DNA of 64,000 nt. Source: Lottia gigantea (taxonomy: Eukaryota; Mollusca; Gastropoda; Lottiidae). Numbering within the stretch: position 1 is the first letter of the stretch; the number at the start of each line of letters is the position of its first letter. The notes beneath the pieces were generated by a model, which saw only the letters and a list, made by a program, of their open reading frames with translations, was not told where the DNA came from and made no database searches. The stretch spans positions 1-64,000 of the forward strand of contig NW_008708739.1 of assembly GCF_000327385.1 (NCBI RefSeq), written 5' to 3'. Position numbers and translations under genes: made by a program. Shown piece by piece: positions 38,250 to 50,211 of the stretch.

Positions 38250-39535
38250 ACATCACTACAACCTTCTTTGAATTATTTATTTTTTGGGTTATCATTTTTC
38301 ATGGAATTCATTATTACCCACAATTTGATATTCCAAGAGATCAGTAAAAATAAATGAAAATTAATATATCCAAATAAACCCATAGATTTTGGTATTAAGA
38401 GGGAGGATGTTCATAGAAACTCCTAGTTAAAACTGTGGCCTGTTGGTTTCAGTGAAATATGAAAGGTGTGAATTTATTTCTATTTCGGAATCTGTTATCA
38501 TAGAAGATAGAGATATATGCACAATACTAAATACACTGATTAGTGGATCATATTGTATTAAATGTTTTAACCAATCAAAGTTCTCATATGAAAATTTAAA
38601 GTTGGAATCTTTTCGATGATCAACTTCTGGTAAAAATTTTTCATCCTCAAACAATATTTCTCATTTTTGAGCAAGAAAATCATGTATGGATATATTTTTT
38701 GATATAAGATTTGACAGTTCCATGTTATAGATCCATAGTCTTATGTTAGATGGATCTCTTGATTTGTTAATTCTATGATTTTAAAAAGCACTTTTTGTTA
38801 ACTCACGATTGAAATAATTCTTTCAAATAATTCACTAATTTTTAATTCCTATTCTTTTTTATAAGTAGTGGAAATAATTGAAACATAAAAACATTACAAA
38901 TTCATTTAATTTAGATAAAAGATTTAGCTTAAAGTGTCTATGAATGGACTGGAATTAGGTGTGGTTCAGTCACTGTACTTATCTATGTTTGGAAAATAAC
39001 TCTTCTCCTGATCATGTTCATATTTTTGTTCTGCTGTGTTCCTGCTATATAGTTTATATTGTATTTTAGTTCTGTTAAGTCCTACTGTTTTAACTGTATA
39101 TAAAAATATATTTGAACTTATGACACTTTATTCCCTAGCAGATGACAATCCAACTCCTACTGGCTGAACTAAGCAGTGGATTTCGTGCCTAGGAAATGAC
39201 AGTCTTATTCAAATCTATTGATGCCTTTTCTTTGAGCTGTTTTATTGCGATTTAACTTATGACCTAATGTCTTAGCAGGGAAACAGAAATGTACCCTGAT
39301 ATACACAGAATAAAAATCAGGATACAAATTGTTGATCCCCTTCTCAAAACCGACTTTTTGCCCATTTGATCTATATTGACTCTTACCCAAGCAAACAACC
39401 ATCTTTCATTGTTGCCAACTGGAATAAACTGTTAACTGGTACTGTTTTTATTGTATATAAATGATGTATATAATTATGGTATTATTTGGTGTATATTGTT
39501 ATGAATCTTATTTGTCACTTGTAAAATAAAACTCA
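38250..39535 (+). other. VPS37 3' UTR region
   Basis: No further coding sequence. The AT-rich sequence carries AATAAA at 38349-38354 and 39525-39530, so a short and a long 3' UTR are both possible. Confidence 0.55.
39525..39530 (+). terminator. Poly(A) signal AATAAA (distal, VPS37)
   Basis: AATAAA in 'gtaaaataaaactcattt', 1.28 kb after the VPS37 stop. It precedes the convergent transporter gene and is a plausible distal polyadenylation signal. A proximal one lies at 38349-38354. Confidence 0.45.
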
Positions 39536-39888
39536 TTTAATAGACTACAACAGTTTCATTTTTGTGTCGTAACATCTGCATAAATGCAAGTAAAATGAAC
39601 AGCAATAAGCCCATAGATTTTATTAGAAATGCTCCTTTGAACGGAATATGGCAGCTGATTGATACCAGAATTTGTAATTTAAAGGGAATCTTTCTCTTGT
39701 TTTGTCTACTTTTCCAGCGACCCAGTACATTTTCATTCACAACACGATTACAAATGGTCGCAGTCCGGTGTGACAGAGCTATAAAGTACAGTGGGTTCTC
39801 ATAAAAAAAATGCAACTTTCAACACATTCTGGGGACTTTCAAAATTCAAAATCCAGAAAAAATAGACATTAACATGTCCTTCAATATT

Positions 39889-39894
39889 TTTATT
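39889..39894 (-). terminator. Candidate poly(A) signal for the ZIFL-type transporter
   Basis: Reverse complement reads AATAAA, 1.8 kb beyond the transporter stop codon and about 360 bp from the VPS37 distal signal. Other tttatt matches on this strand lie nearer the stop, so the true site is uncertain. Confidence 0.3.
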
Positions 39895-40424
39895 TCAAAT
39901 GTATTCCAAAATATATTTCATCTCATCCCTCTCAATTACAACAACAATATACAGCATAAAGCATTTACATCAAAAAATAATAACAAATATTCATAATACC
40001 TGAACAATCTTTGGAACAAAATAAATTTTAAAAATATTTGAATGGAAAATTTCTCGACCCACTTCACTATGATTAGTTATCTTCTCTTATTATTAAAATA
40101 ACAATAAGATAATATCTAGAAATAGATAGAAATATACTTGTAACCTCAAGAAATATAATACTTAATCATTTAAAAAAAAAAAAAATACTAAAATTTGAAA
40201 ATACTTTCTTTGTCATGTGATAACAATATATATTATATAAAAAATATTGCTGTCCTTCAAAATCAAAACGTAAAAAAGGATGTAAGTTAAAAATTCCCCT
40301 CTTTTAAAATCGAAACGTAAAAAATATAAACAATAAAATAATGGTCATGATCTAGTTAATAGTCGACAAAAAGATAAATTATTTTACAATATAATTGCAA
40401 GGTTGTGCCATGGAGTATATTGCT

Positions 40425-40580
40425 TTAAAATATATTTAGGGACAATAAATATATTGCCATGAAATAAAATGCCAAAAAATATATTGCTAAGAGTTATATT
40501 ATTATGAGCTATATTGCCAAGAGCTATATTTCTCAGCTATATTGTTATGAGCTATATCGCTACAAGCTATATTGCAATGA
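40425..40580. repeat. Degenerate short repeat 'gctatattgc.a.ga'
   Basis: Seven or eight diverged units of about 18-20 bp containing 'agctatattgctaag' or 'tatattgccatga'. It lies in the inferred 3' UTR of the transporter gene. Confidence 0.7.
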
Positions 40581-41708
40581 AATGTAAAATAAAGGCCAGT
40601 AAAAAGCCTTGAAGTTATTTCAATTCAATGACTATGTAAAGCTTATATTAAATAATTGCTGGTTTCTGTATAAATTGAAAAACTTCAAATTCACTTCATT
40701 CAAGGACGGGTTCTCATAAAAACTTAAATTCTTGGATCATTTTCTTTTTTTATTTCTTATATTTAACCCGTAAAATACCAACAACCACCAACATATTGTG
40801 AGGAAGTTTTATTGTATTAAACTTACTGGTAACCAATTAGAACTCTTGCTCTCAGCAGTAAATGTTTTGACTACTTATATATGTATTAATAACGCTTCAA
40901 GAGTTCTAGTTCTGAAAACATGTGATAAGACTCAAAAATAACAACAAAAAATATCAAAAAACGATTGTGATAGACTTAACAATTAATAATATATTGTCTT
41001 AATGACTAATCTTGACACCGGTTTCTTATAAACACTTACAGCTGACTATTTAAGCATGCAAAAAACTTTCTAGGGGTAATAAACAGATATCAATACTGGA
41101 TTGCTAGCTGGTAAAGCTATACTTTAACTAACTGTAAAGCTGTCCTGACAGGCACATAATCAGCCCAATGTGCATGGGGGGCATCAGCTGGTTTCAGCTT
41201 CAATCGAGACCTGTGTCCTGATGAGGATTTTATATTCAGAACATAGATCATCATCTTGAAATAATTTCTTATGAACTTAAAGCATTGAATTGAAACCTTC
41301 TTTTTTGTGATATATATTTAAAGATTGGGTACATGCTAATCAGCTGTTCTGAGGAGGATTATTATATCCAAGATGTATATCACATTTTTAAATTAGGTCT
41401 TACAAAAAAGAACCCACATCCTGTCAAATACACTGACATATTAGGGTATTTAAATTAGTTGACCTGATGAGGATTTCACAAACAGATGCATATATACAGG
41501 CTAAAACATACCCATCTAACTATGGCACAGTAAATTTTTTGACACTTATAAGGTATTATAAAGCAGTTGTCCTAATGAAGATGTCCACAATGCATATCAG
41601 AAGCAACAAACATACCCATCTCCAGTCTTAGCATATCAACAGCATAAAACATCCCCATCTCCCATCTAAGGATATAAGCATCATAAAATATCCCCATATC
41701 CAGTCTTC

Positions 41709-44700
41709 CTAGACAGCTTTTCTCTGTTTATTTAAAGACTTTGGAAGCATAATACTAAATATACCACTAAAAGTCAGCACCAGTCCCATGAGTACAAACG
41801 CTAAATTCACATCAAATGGTGGACCAAGACTGTTGGACACAGACCAGGCAAACATACTACCTCCTATAGTTGGTGCGAGTGTTCTGAAATAGATTTACAT
41901 GGTAATATAGACGCATACGGCGATGTTTCTAGGAAACATCAGGTGAGGGGAGCTGAGCAACAAATTTTTCAGGTGGGCCACAGGCCATTCTTTTACTTTG
42001 TAAAATAAAATTTGGAAGTAGGGGGCCAAAGCCTATCTTACCTAGTTATAGCTGTAGAGGTCATGCCTATACCATTAGCAGTTCCCACTACACTGAGTAA
42101 TACCCTTCCCTAGGGCCTTGGTCACCCACCAAAACACCTCATAACACCCTTCCCCAGTCACACCTTCACCACCCAGATTCTTCTAACTGAAGATACTTAC
42201 CTAGCTAAAGCTGTAGAAGTCATAGCAATACCGTTAGCAGTGCCCACTACACTGGGGAGACAGGAGTTATTTATCAATATAGCTGACCCACTAAAACAAC
42301 ACGTTGCCCCTAATTTCTGGGCCAATAATAAAATAATTACCAAGGCCCATAATGTTGACTTTCTGAAATTACAATATATTCAAACCACATTCAAGATTTA
42401 TTTCAAGAGTATTCTTGCAGTATGGTCTCAAAAAAAGTCTTTCCAATTGTAAATGGGTATGGATAATCCAAGAAAGATCAATGCCAAGAGCTTTGTTCAA
42501 GGACCACCTGTTGTTATCCTTGTTGTTATCATTGTCTCTTCCTTTCTTTCTATACCCATACACCACAAATGTTGATTTGGCCATATTTGTCTCACAAAGA
42601 ACCTTGCTGGCATTAGTCTCCGCCACACAACAAATACAGGTCTGTTTGATTGGTCATCATTCATTGATATTATCTTTCAGCATGTCTATTTTACTATTTC
42701 CCAATAACGTACACCAGCCTTAATTTTTCATTTCCAGAAGGTCAGAAAGTTTCAGATGACCACCATCAGTGCAGTGGATTAAAATTCAGTGTTTGTTTAA
42801 ACAAATTAAACTTACTGCTCTGACTGTAATAGATGTAGTGTTGGCATAATCTGAACACAAACTAATGATACTATATTAAATATTATAAACGTCTGAAAAA
42901 GATATGATTAATTTTTCCAGGGGATCACTGTTATCTTATTTATTTGCAATTATTTAGGGATATTCAACAAAAACAGCCAGTTGAGCCACTAGTATGTAGG
43001 ACCATATAATCCAGATAAACCATAACCCATGTAAGCCTCTTTGATCAATAATTTTGCCCTCAGAAATCCCTAACTCATTCAGTCGTCTAATTGTAGTACA
43101 GTATACTCTGCGTAATCCGATATACACTGGGACCGCAAAACAATGTCGTATTAGTGAGAGTGTCGGAGTACTCTCTGTATTAGCTTTGGTATGATCTGAA
43201 ATAAGCCACTGACCTGAATGACCCCTAATTTACTGACTATTAGTGGGTAGAATTTAATTTGTAATATTAATAATGGTATAGCTACTGCTCCCATACATGT
43301 TCCTATTTCACTAGTATTAAACTCTAACCCATCTGAAATAAAAATTATGATTGAGAAGGGGCTGTAGCGAAGTCAGATAGAGTATTGCAATCTTAACATA
43401 ACGTCATTTACATGCATATCCAAACTTATGGTAGTCATGGTTTAATATTGGTTGGCATGTGAAAGTCTGGTAACCTTGAATAAATCATCTTACAATATTC
43501 CAGTCAACCCAGCTGTGGTTATGGATGATCTGAGAAAGATCAATGCCAAAAGGTTTTGCTAAGGACCAGCTGATTCCTAGTGAACCTAACTTATAACCCT
43601 TGTAAAATGATTTTTTTCGTATTTTTGTAAAATGATTGTTTCTATCTTTCTTTTATTTCTTTAAATTTTGTGTGAATGCTAGGATAAGACTCCTCATGTA
43701 TTTATTGATCTACCATGGTAACTTGCAAAGTATACAGATAACTCCAGATTTCATTTCAACATTGGCTTGCAATTTAACCAAATTAACAGACTAAAGTCTT
43801 ACTCTAACCCACCTAACCTTCTCTCTGTTGATGCCCAGATGGTGAAAACATCTTCAAAACCAATCACAGCGAAGGAATATATTGTATACATTAATATACT
43901 ATTTCTTACATTAGGTTCACTGGAAACAAAAACAAAATTTTGTTTTGCAAAAAATGTGAAAGATAGAATTAGAATTATTTCTGGTAGTCTGATGTTAGAT
44001 TTCGGGTTTTTACATAGGAGTTTAGGAAATCCAAAAAGTTTGCAACACATCTAAACCTCTTCCAAATATAGAAGAAATCGAAAGTTGAGGTTTGACGTTA
44101 ACGTAACAGCAGTTAAACTTTGAAGATCAAGTTATACTTATTTGCCATATTGTGATACATATAACACAGTATCCCCAGTATTAGTGGGACAGCTCAGTCG
44201 GTAGCGAGTTGGATTGCCGTCTGCTAGGCGATAAGGTGCCGTGGGCTCAAATCCTCAAGGCAAGAAAAATTATGATGCCTGTACCAGTGCTTTAAGAGTT
44301 GGCCATGTCGGCATTCACCCCTCAATACCTAGTATTTTAATATATATTGTAGCATGGCATGATGGGCCATACCTAGCACTTACCTTACGTAATGATATCA
44401 GAGATAACAATATGATAATATTTACCGTAATATACCCATGGGAGTACAAACTCTGTAACACATGGAAAATGATCTCTGTTCATCTTTAACTACGTTTTCT
44501 GTCAACTGTGTCTTCTCTGTTATCTGTTTACAGCTATCATCAACTGCATGGTTATCATTTTTAGTCACTTTTGTATCATTTTTGTCTATTTTCGGAGGTT
44601 TCTCCATTAAAATGATATCAGAGTTTTCATCAGTTACAGTAATAGTAATGTTATGATTGGCTGTGTAGCGTCGAAGATTTTCAAAAGATCGAGCCAGTTC

Positions 44701-47700
44701 TTCTTTTCTTAGTTTCTCTTGTGCCAAAAATGTTCCTGCCTCCACCTCACAATGTAAGTCTTCGCATGATATGGCAGAAAAATGCGCTGATCGTAAACTG
44801 TGCACTGATTTATTCTGTGGATAATCACCTGCACTTAAAAACTTGGATTCCTCACTTTCATTTGGGTCGTCAATAATGGTTACTGTATTTCTAACAAATA
44901 AAGAAAAAAAAATATTGCAGTTATTTCTAAAGACAAAACAAAATTTTTTTTGTTATTCTCTCGATGTCACTTCCTGTCACTGTTATTTCAAATGGTTTAT
45001 CAATTTCACATGGGCAAAAATTTCAGTTTTTCTCTTGAAAAGGCTGCCAGTATGAACATGTGAATTGTTGAATTAATATTTGATAACACTGTCCGTGTGA
45101 GCAAGTGTAACATTGAGTTAATAAATGTTAGATATAGTAATCTATATATCTAGTTATTCTATATAAGTGAGTGATCCCAGATGGCTATTGGACACATTTC
45201 ATGTCTACCTTCTTAATTTTGTCCGCTTTTGGATATAACATTTTGTCAGTTTTTGGACATAACTTATGTCAGCTGTTAGATATAACTTATGTCCTGCATT
45301 TGGACATGTATGGTAGTTTTCACCTTGTTATCTAAACATTTAAATTTCACATACTTTAATTGATAAGTTTCTTCAAATTGGAAATAAACAACAGCAAATG
45401 ATATGAAAGACCAGAGAAAACAAAAACTACCAGGTAATATATAGGGAAACATCTCAAAAAACCAGTTATCACCAAATACATCAGGGTATTTTTTATTAGG
45501 CGAGGCTAGCCAACCTGAAAATAATGATATACATCATTAAAAAATGAATCATGTAGTATACAACACAATAGGGCATCTCTGAAGAAAATCATTTTGCTTA
45601 TTACATGGGCTGTTTCTGAGCACCATGCAGTTATATATTTTTTTTGTTTACACTGTGCCAGTTTCTTACATTATAACAATCATTTCATGTAGCAATATGT
45701 GTCAGTTAGTACACTATATAATATCAATATCCTACTAGATATCATGCTCTAGTCACTTTATAAAAGTTTATACATCACTCTCACCTCCTACAGAAGGGCC
45801 TACGATTAATCCCATTCCCCAGGATAGAGATAATACTGACATACAAACAGCTTGGTTTGTATCATCTGATATTTCATATAATACTGTTTTTACTGTTCCT
45901 ATAATACCTGTAAATATAGAAGATATTTCATTAGATATATAATACTGTTTTTACTGTTTCTATAATACCTGTAAATATAGAAGATATTTCATTAGATATA
46001 GAATACTGTTTTTACTGTTTCTATAATACCTGTAAATATAGAAGATATTTCATTAGATATAGAATACTGTTTTTACTGTTTCTATAATACCTGTAAATAT
46101 AGAAGATATTTCATTAGATATATAATACTGTTTTTACTGTTACTATAATACCTGTAAATATAGAAGATATTTCATTAGATATATAATACTGTTTTTACTG
46201 TTACTATAATACCTGTAAATATAGAAGATATTTCATTAGATATATAATACTGTTTTTACTGTTTCTATAATACCTGTAAATATAGAAGATATTTCATTAG
46301 ATATATAATACTGTTTTTACTGTTACTATAATACCTGTAAATATAGAAGATATATCATTAGATATATAATACTGTTTTTACTGTTTCTATAATACCTGTA
46401 AATATAGAAGATATTTCATTAGATATATAATACTGTTTTGACTGTTTCTATGATACCTGTAAATATAGAAGATATTTCATTAGATATATAATACTGTTTT
46501 TACTGTTACTATAATACCTGTAAATATAGAAGATATATCATTAGATATATAATACTGTTTTTACTGTTACTATAATACTTGTAAATATAGAAGATATTTC
46601 ATTAGATATATAATACTGTTTTTACTGTTACTATAATACCTGTAAATATAGAAGATATTTCATTAGATATATAATACTGTTTTTACTGTTACTATAATAC
46701 CTGTAAATATAGAAGATAATTTCAATTGGATATTTCATATGATAACTTTTGAGAGTTCAAAGTTTTATCCAAATCAAACGAGGTACTTACCATTACAAGC
46801 GCCAGCACAGAAACGGAACACAAGTGCCATGACTAGATTTTTGGAAAAACCAAATGCAAAACAGAATAAACCATTTAGTAATATACTGATCAGTAACACC
46901 AGTTTTCTCCCTTTAATATCAGACAGATATCCCCATAAATAACTGAAATATCAAAAAAGTCGGTAGAATAGAAGTCCAAAATTTAACATGAATGTAGATC
47001 ATAGATTTTTTTTATTTTTCTTAGGATAATAACCTTGTCGTCTGCTAGGCAAGATAGGAAAAATTCTGATGCCAGTACCATTGCTCTCACCCCCTAATAA
47101 CAAATTTATGTATCTCTCTTTAACAATTATTCTTTTCAACCCAATATTCCCCTGTCAGTGATGCAGGTAGGAGGGGAAAGACATGGAAAAAGTGTCTAGT
47201 CGTTCAGATGGGACAATAAACTGAGGCCCTGTGTGCTACAAGCTGTGCACATTAAAGATCCCTCGGCATTGTCTGTCTTCATTAACTCACATGGTGCAGA
47301 AAAGTAAAACTCCATTCATTTCATTCTAACAATATTCACAATAAAAAGCACAAAATATCAAGGATGTCTTATACTTACTTGCTTAATGCCCTACCAGCAA
47401 ATACACTAGAAGCAACCAGACCAGCATAATAGCCTTTTTCTTCTTCTGTATACCCAAACGACTGAAACATTATAAGTACATGTATAGCAAATGAGCAGTA
47501 CAGGCTTTATAGACTCAGTTGAACGATGACATGAAGTGAGGAAGTCCTGCTAAGGCAACAGCACAAGTTACAGTAGGCATACTTATTGCGGGGGCAGAAA
47601 TGTAATAAGCTCTATACTTCTATTGTAATGTTTCCTATTTTTAAATGACATAATGTTACACGAAGAGATTTTCAATCTGAAGAGTGGTACATGTGGTAGT

Positions 47701-48253
47701 GAAAATATCAAGTTATCCCAGCATATTAGATTACTGACTATATCATTTAGACCCCAAAGATAAAAATATTCACCTACCAGGATCATTTCAGGTAAAAAAG
47801 GAAACAAGAAAACCAATCCAAATGCACTTCCAAACTGAAAAATACAACATATTATGTATTTAAGAGTACTTTATAGTACCTGAAGTGGTTTAAAAATGAT
47901 TAATTTCAATTGCTGGTGGTGAAAACTGTGCCAACAATCCCCAGGTAGTCCTACTATCTCAATTTTCATTGATATGGAACTCCAGTGACGAAAGCCAACT
48001 TGATTTTCCACTGAGGTGTCCAAAACTATACAATCATATGTGTTTGAGAATGCAAATTTTATGTTCTTAGAGGTAGTATCCCTTTAACTTTGACAACACA
48101 GAGTCCAATACTAAGCTTAGCTTACAGTAACATACTCACCAAAGACATAAACATGAGACCAATAGTTTTCCAGTTTGGTGGTGTGGCTCCTGGTGGAACT
48201 AAACTCAACTTGCCTTTTATATTCTTCCATATTGAACTGTTCTCTTTCACCAT
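41709..48253 (-). CDS. Major facilitator superfamily transporter, ZINC INDUCED FACILITATOR-LIKE type
   Basis: Twelve coding exons: 48140-48253, 47778-47834, 47379-47461, 46791-46942, 45785-45907, 45355-45514, 44426-44890, 43813-43919, 43214-43332, 42816-42892, 42201-42362, 41709-41883. All have GT-AG borders and matching phases, giving 597 codons plus TAG. Family marks in order: LVFLFPFLPEMI (TM1); GYYAGLVASSVFAGRALSNY leading into MFS motif A, WGYLSDIKGRK (exon 4); VFRFCAGACNGIIG; LSWGMGLIVGPSVGG (end of TM5); WLASPNKKYPDVFG then FPYILPG; IYSFAVIGFEDVFTIWAST (TM7); GSAILINNSCLPSVVGTANG; and LAPTIGGSMFAWSVSNSLG near the C-terminus. These fit the plant/fungal ZIF-like drug:H+ antiporter group, which move zinc chelators, ions or drugs across membranes. 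The substrate here is unknown. Exon 7 adds a charged, probably cytosolic loop of about 150 residues between TM6 and TM7. It is tail-to-tail with VPS37. Confidence 0.9.
41928..42015. repeat. Interspersed repeat C, copy 2
   Basis: Contains 'ggaaacatcaggtgagggga' and 'ggtgggccacaggccattct', shared with 17943-18075. It is inserted in the last intron of the transporter gene, just beside the duplicated exon end at 42042-42095. Confidence 0.6.
42042..42095 (-). other. Partial duplicate of transporter exon 11 end with splice donor
   Basis: The 54 bases match 42201-42254 at 46 positions by hand alignment, and the following donor (ctag|gtaag) is kept. The copy would encode SVVGTANGIGMTSTAITR against SVVGTANGIAMTSTALAR in exon 11. 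It lacks the first two thirds of the exon. A 'tattactcag' just before it could act as a 3' splice site. It lies in intron 11. It could be a relic or a facultative mini-exon. Confidence 0.7.
44185..44345 (+). repeat. tRNA-derived SINE head
   Basis: Carries a pol III promoter pair: an A-box-like 'cagctcagtcggtagcgagt' near 44192 and a B-box-like 'gggctcaaatcc' near 44243. It is followed by the SINE body 'ggcaagaaaaattatgatgc' and 'tgtaccagtgcttt', which recur in the copy at 47030. It sits in the transporter gene intron between exons 8 and 7. It is not a tRNA gene: no acceptor-stem pairing was found. Confidence 0.75.
45886..46726. repeat. 61-bp minisatellite carrying repeated exon 5 splice acceptors
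   Basis: About 13-14 copies of a 61-bp unit, e.g. 'tataatactgtttttactgt' then 'tactataatacctgtaaata' then 'tagaagatatttcattaga' with small variation. On the minus (gene) strand each unit reads ...tctatatttacag|gtattatag.aacagta, the acceptor plus the first bases of transporter exon 5. The unit at the low-coordinate end merges into the real exon 5 (45785-45907). The array fills nearly all of intron 4 (45908-46790). Confidence 0.95.
47030..47335 (+). repeat. SINE, body and 3' end
   Basis: Runs from 'cttgtcgtctgctaggcaag' (the region between A and B boxes in the copy at 44185) through 'aaaaattctgatgccagtac', 'agatgggacaataaactgag', 'gccctgtgtgctacaagctg' and 'cacattaaagatccctcgg' to the tail 'gtaaaactccattcatttca'. 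The middle 'ttccctcattgcac' block is absent. It lies in the intron between transporter exons 4 and 3. Confidence 0.8.
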
Positions 48254-48268
48254 AGTAGTTTCAAAGGT
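48254..48268 (-). other. 5' UTR start of transporter first coding exon (inferred)
   Basis: Minus strand 'ttctctaatag|acctttg' looks like an acceptor 15 bases before the ATG, and an in-frame TAG lies directly upstream. Translation therefore starts at 48253, and the exon begins with a short UTR spliced from further up, probably from about 52.4 kb. Confidence 0.5.
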
Positions 48269-48994
48269 CTATTAGAGAAATGTATTAATTATAAATATTA
48301 ATTATCACATCATGAAAGTCCTGCCACGGTGAATAGGGTGATTGAAAGTAACAAGTTACTGCCTTAGTGAACATGTAAATAATAATTTTCAGCTTGAATC
48401 TTCACAACGTCAAGGAATTATGAACTCTGTGAAATACTGTTATAGAGAAAATAATACTTTGACATCATAGATAACACCATAATATTTTGACCTCATAATC
48501 ATAGAGATATTAAACATATTTTCACAAAATTACAGCTTCACCCTTTTTAAACTTCCTAGTCAAAAATATAAATTAATTAATGATGCTATCTATCAGTATA
48601 TCAACAATTCTTCTTGTATTCTACTTTTAGCATCGCATTTCAATATCTATAACTAACAATTATCACTACACAAAGTTTCAACGATTCACAATGAAATTAA
48701 AAGGATATGTTATGTTCAAACTGATGAAACTAAATGACTCATTGTCAAATGCAACCAAGAATTATATAAAATTATATAAAATTATGCTATGTCACCTCTA
48801 CCTTTCTATAGCAACTATGTTTTATAACATATGAAATTGACTATATTAATAGTGTTATTATAACAACTCAGATAGCAGAGATAACTTTACTACATTGTTG
48901 TGATGCTGAAAAAACTATCAATGTAAATGAGGATGATGAATATAAATGGGGATGAAAAAAGGTATCCATTCGTTAATAATTAGCAATCTATCAA

Positions 48995-50055
48995 ATATGA
49001 TTTTATTTTATTTACACTCAGTGTTCAAAGGGTTAAGGGTATATGATGTTTTATTATTTACACTCAGTGTTCAAAGGGTTATTGATATATGTTTTTTTAT
49101 TATTTACACTCAGTGTTCAAAGGGTTAAGGATATATGATGTTTTATTATTTACACTCAGTGTTCAAAGGGTTATTGGTATGTGTTTTTTTTATTATTTAC
49201 ACTCAGTGTTCAAAGGGTTAAGGGTATATGATGTTTTATTATTTACACTCAGTGTTCAAAGGGTTAAGGGTATGTGATTTTTTATTATTTACACTCAGTG
49301 TTCAAAGGATTAAGGGTATATGATGTTTTATTATTTACACTCAGTGTTCAAAGGATTAAGGGTATGTGATGTTTTATTATTTACACTCAGTGTTCAAAGG
49401 ATTAAGGGTATATGATGTTTTATTATTTACACTCAGTGTTCAAAGGGTTAAGGGTATATGATGTTTTATTATTTACACTCAGTGTTCAAAGGGTTAAGGG
49501 TATATGATGTTTTATTATTTACACTCAGTGTTCAAAGGATTAAGGGTATATGATGTTTTATTATTTACACTCAGTGTTCAAAGGATTAAGGGTATATGAT
49601 GTTTTATTATTTACACTCAGTATTCAAAGGGTTAAGGGTATATGATGTTTTATTATTTACACTCAGTGTTCAAAGGGTTAAGGGTATGTGATGTTTTATT
49701 ATTTACACTCAGTGTTCAAAGGGTTAAGGGTATATGATGTTTTATTATTTACACTCAGTGTTCAAAGGGTTAAGGGTATATGATGTTTTATTATTTACAC
49801 TCAGTGTTCAAAGGGTTAAGGGTATGTGATGTTTTATTATTTACACTCAGTATTCAAAGGGTTATTGATATATGATGTTTTATTATTTACACTCAGTTTC
49901 CAAAGGATTAAGGGTATATGATGTTTTATTATTTACACTCAGTGTTCAAAGGGTTAAGGGTATGTGATGTTTTATTATTTACACTCAGTTTCCAAAGGGT
50001 TAAGGGTATATGATGTTTTATTATTTACACTCAGTTTCCAAAGGGTTATTGATTG
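48995..50055. repeat. 46-bp minisatellite, about 23 copies
   Basis: The unit is 'tttacactcagtgttcaaag' then 'ggttaagggtatatgatgtt' then 'ttatta'; starts at 49015, 49061 and 49107 confirm the 46-bp period. Each unit holds the perfect 11-bp palindrome ACACT-C-AGTGT. Variants (ggattaag, ggttattg, gtgatg, agtttcc) recur along the array. It lies within the inferred 5' UTR intron of the transporter gene. Confidence 0.97.
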
Positions 50056-50211
50056 ACTTTTTAAAGAAGTAATATATCACAATGATTGCTTCAAGGGTCA
50101 TCCCAAATTTAATATCTACATAAACATTTAGCGAATAAATCCATCATAAATGGGAATGTAAAGAGTTTTTCATCATTAATAAATAGTTTTGAACATCAAA
50201 TAGGGCAAATT

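Noticed and set aside
42369-42723. Overlapping open frames on both strands at 42.4-42.7 kb
   Set aside because: They lie in the intron between transporter exons 11 and 10, and neither frame continues the transporter.
44185-44260. tRNA gene
   Set aside because: A- and B-box-like motifs are present, but no acceptor-stem pairing or anticodon arm could be fitted, and the sequence continues into the SINE body.
48946-49277. Frames with LHSVFKGLRVYDVLLF repeats
   Set aside because: Translation of the 46-bp intronic array; other frames of the unit are also partly open.
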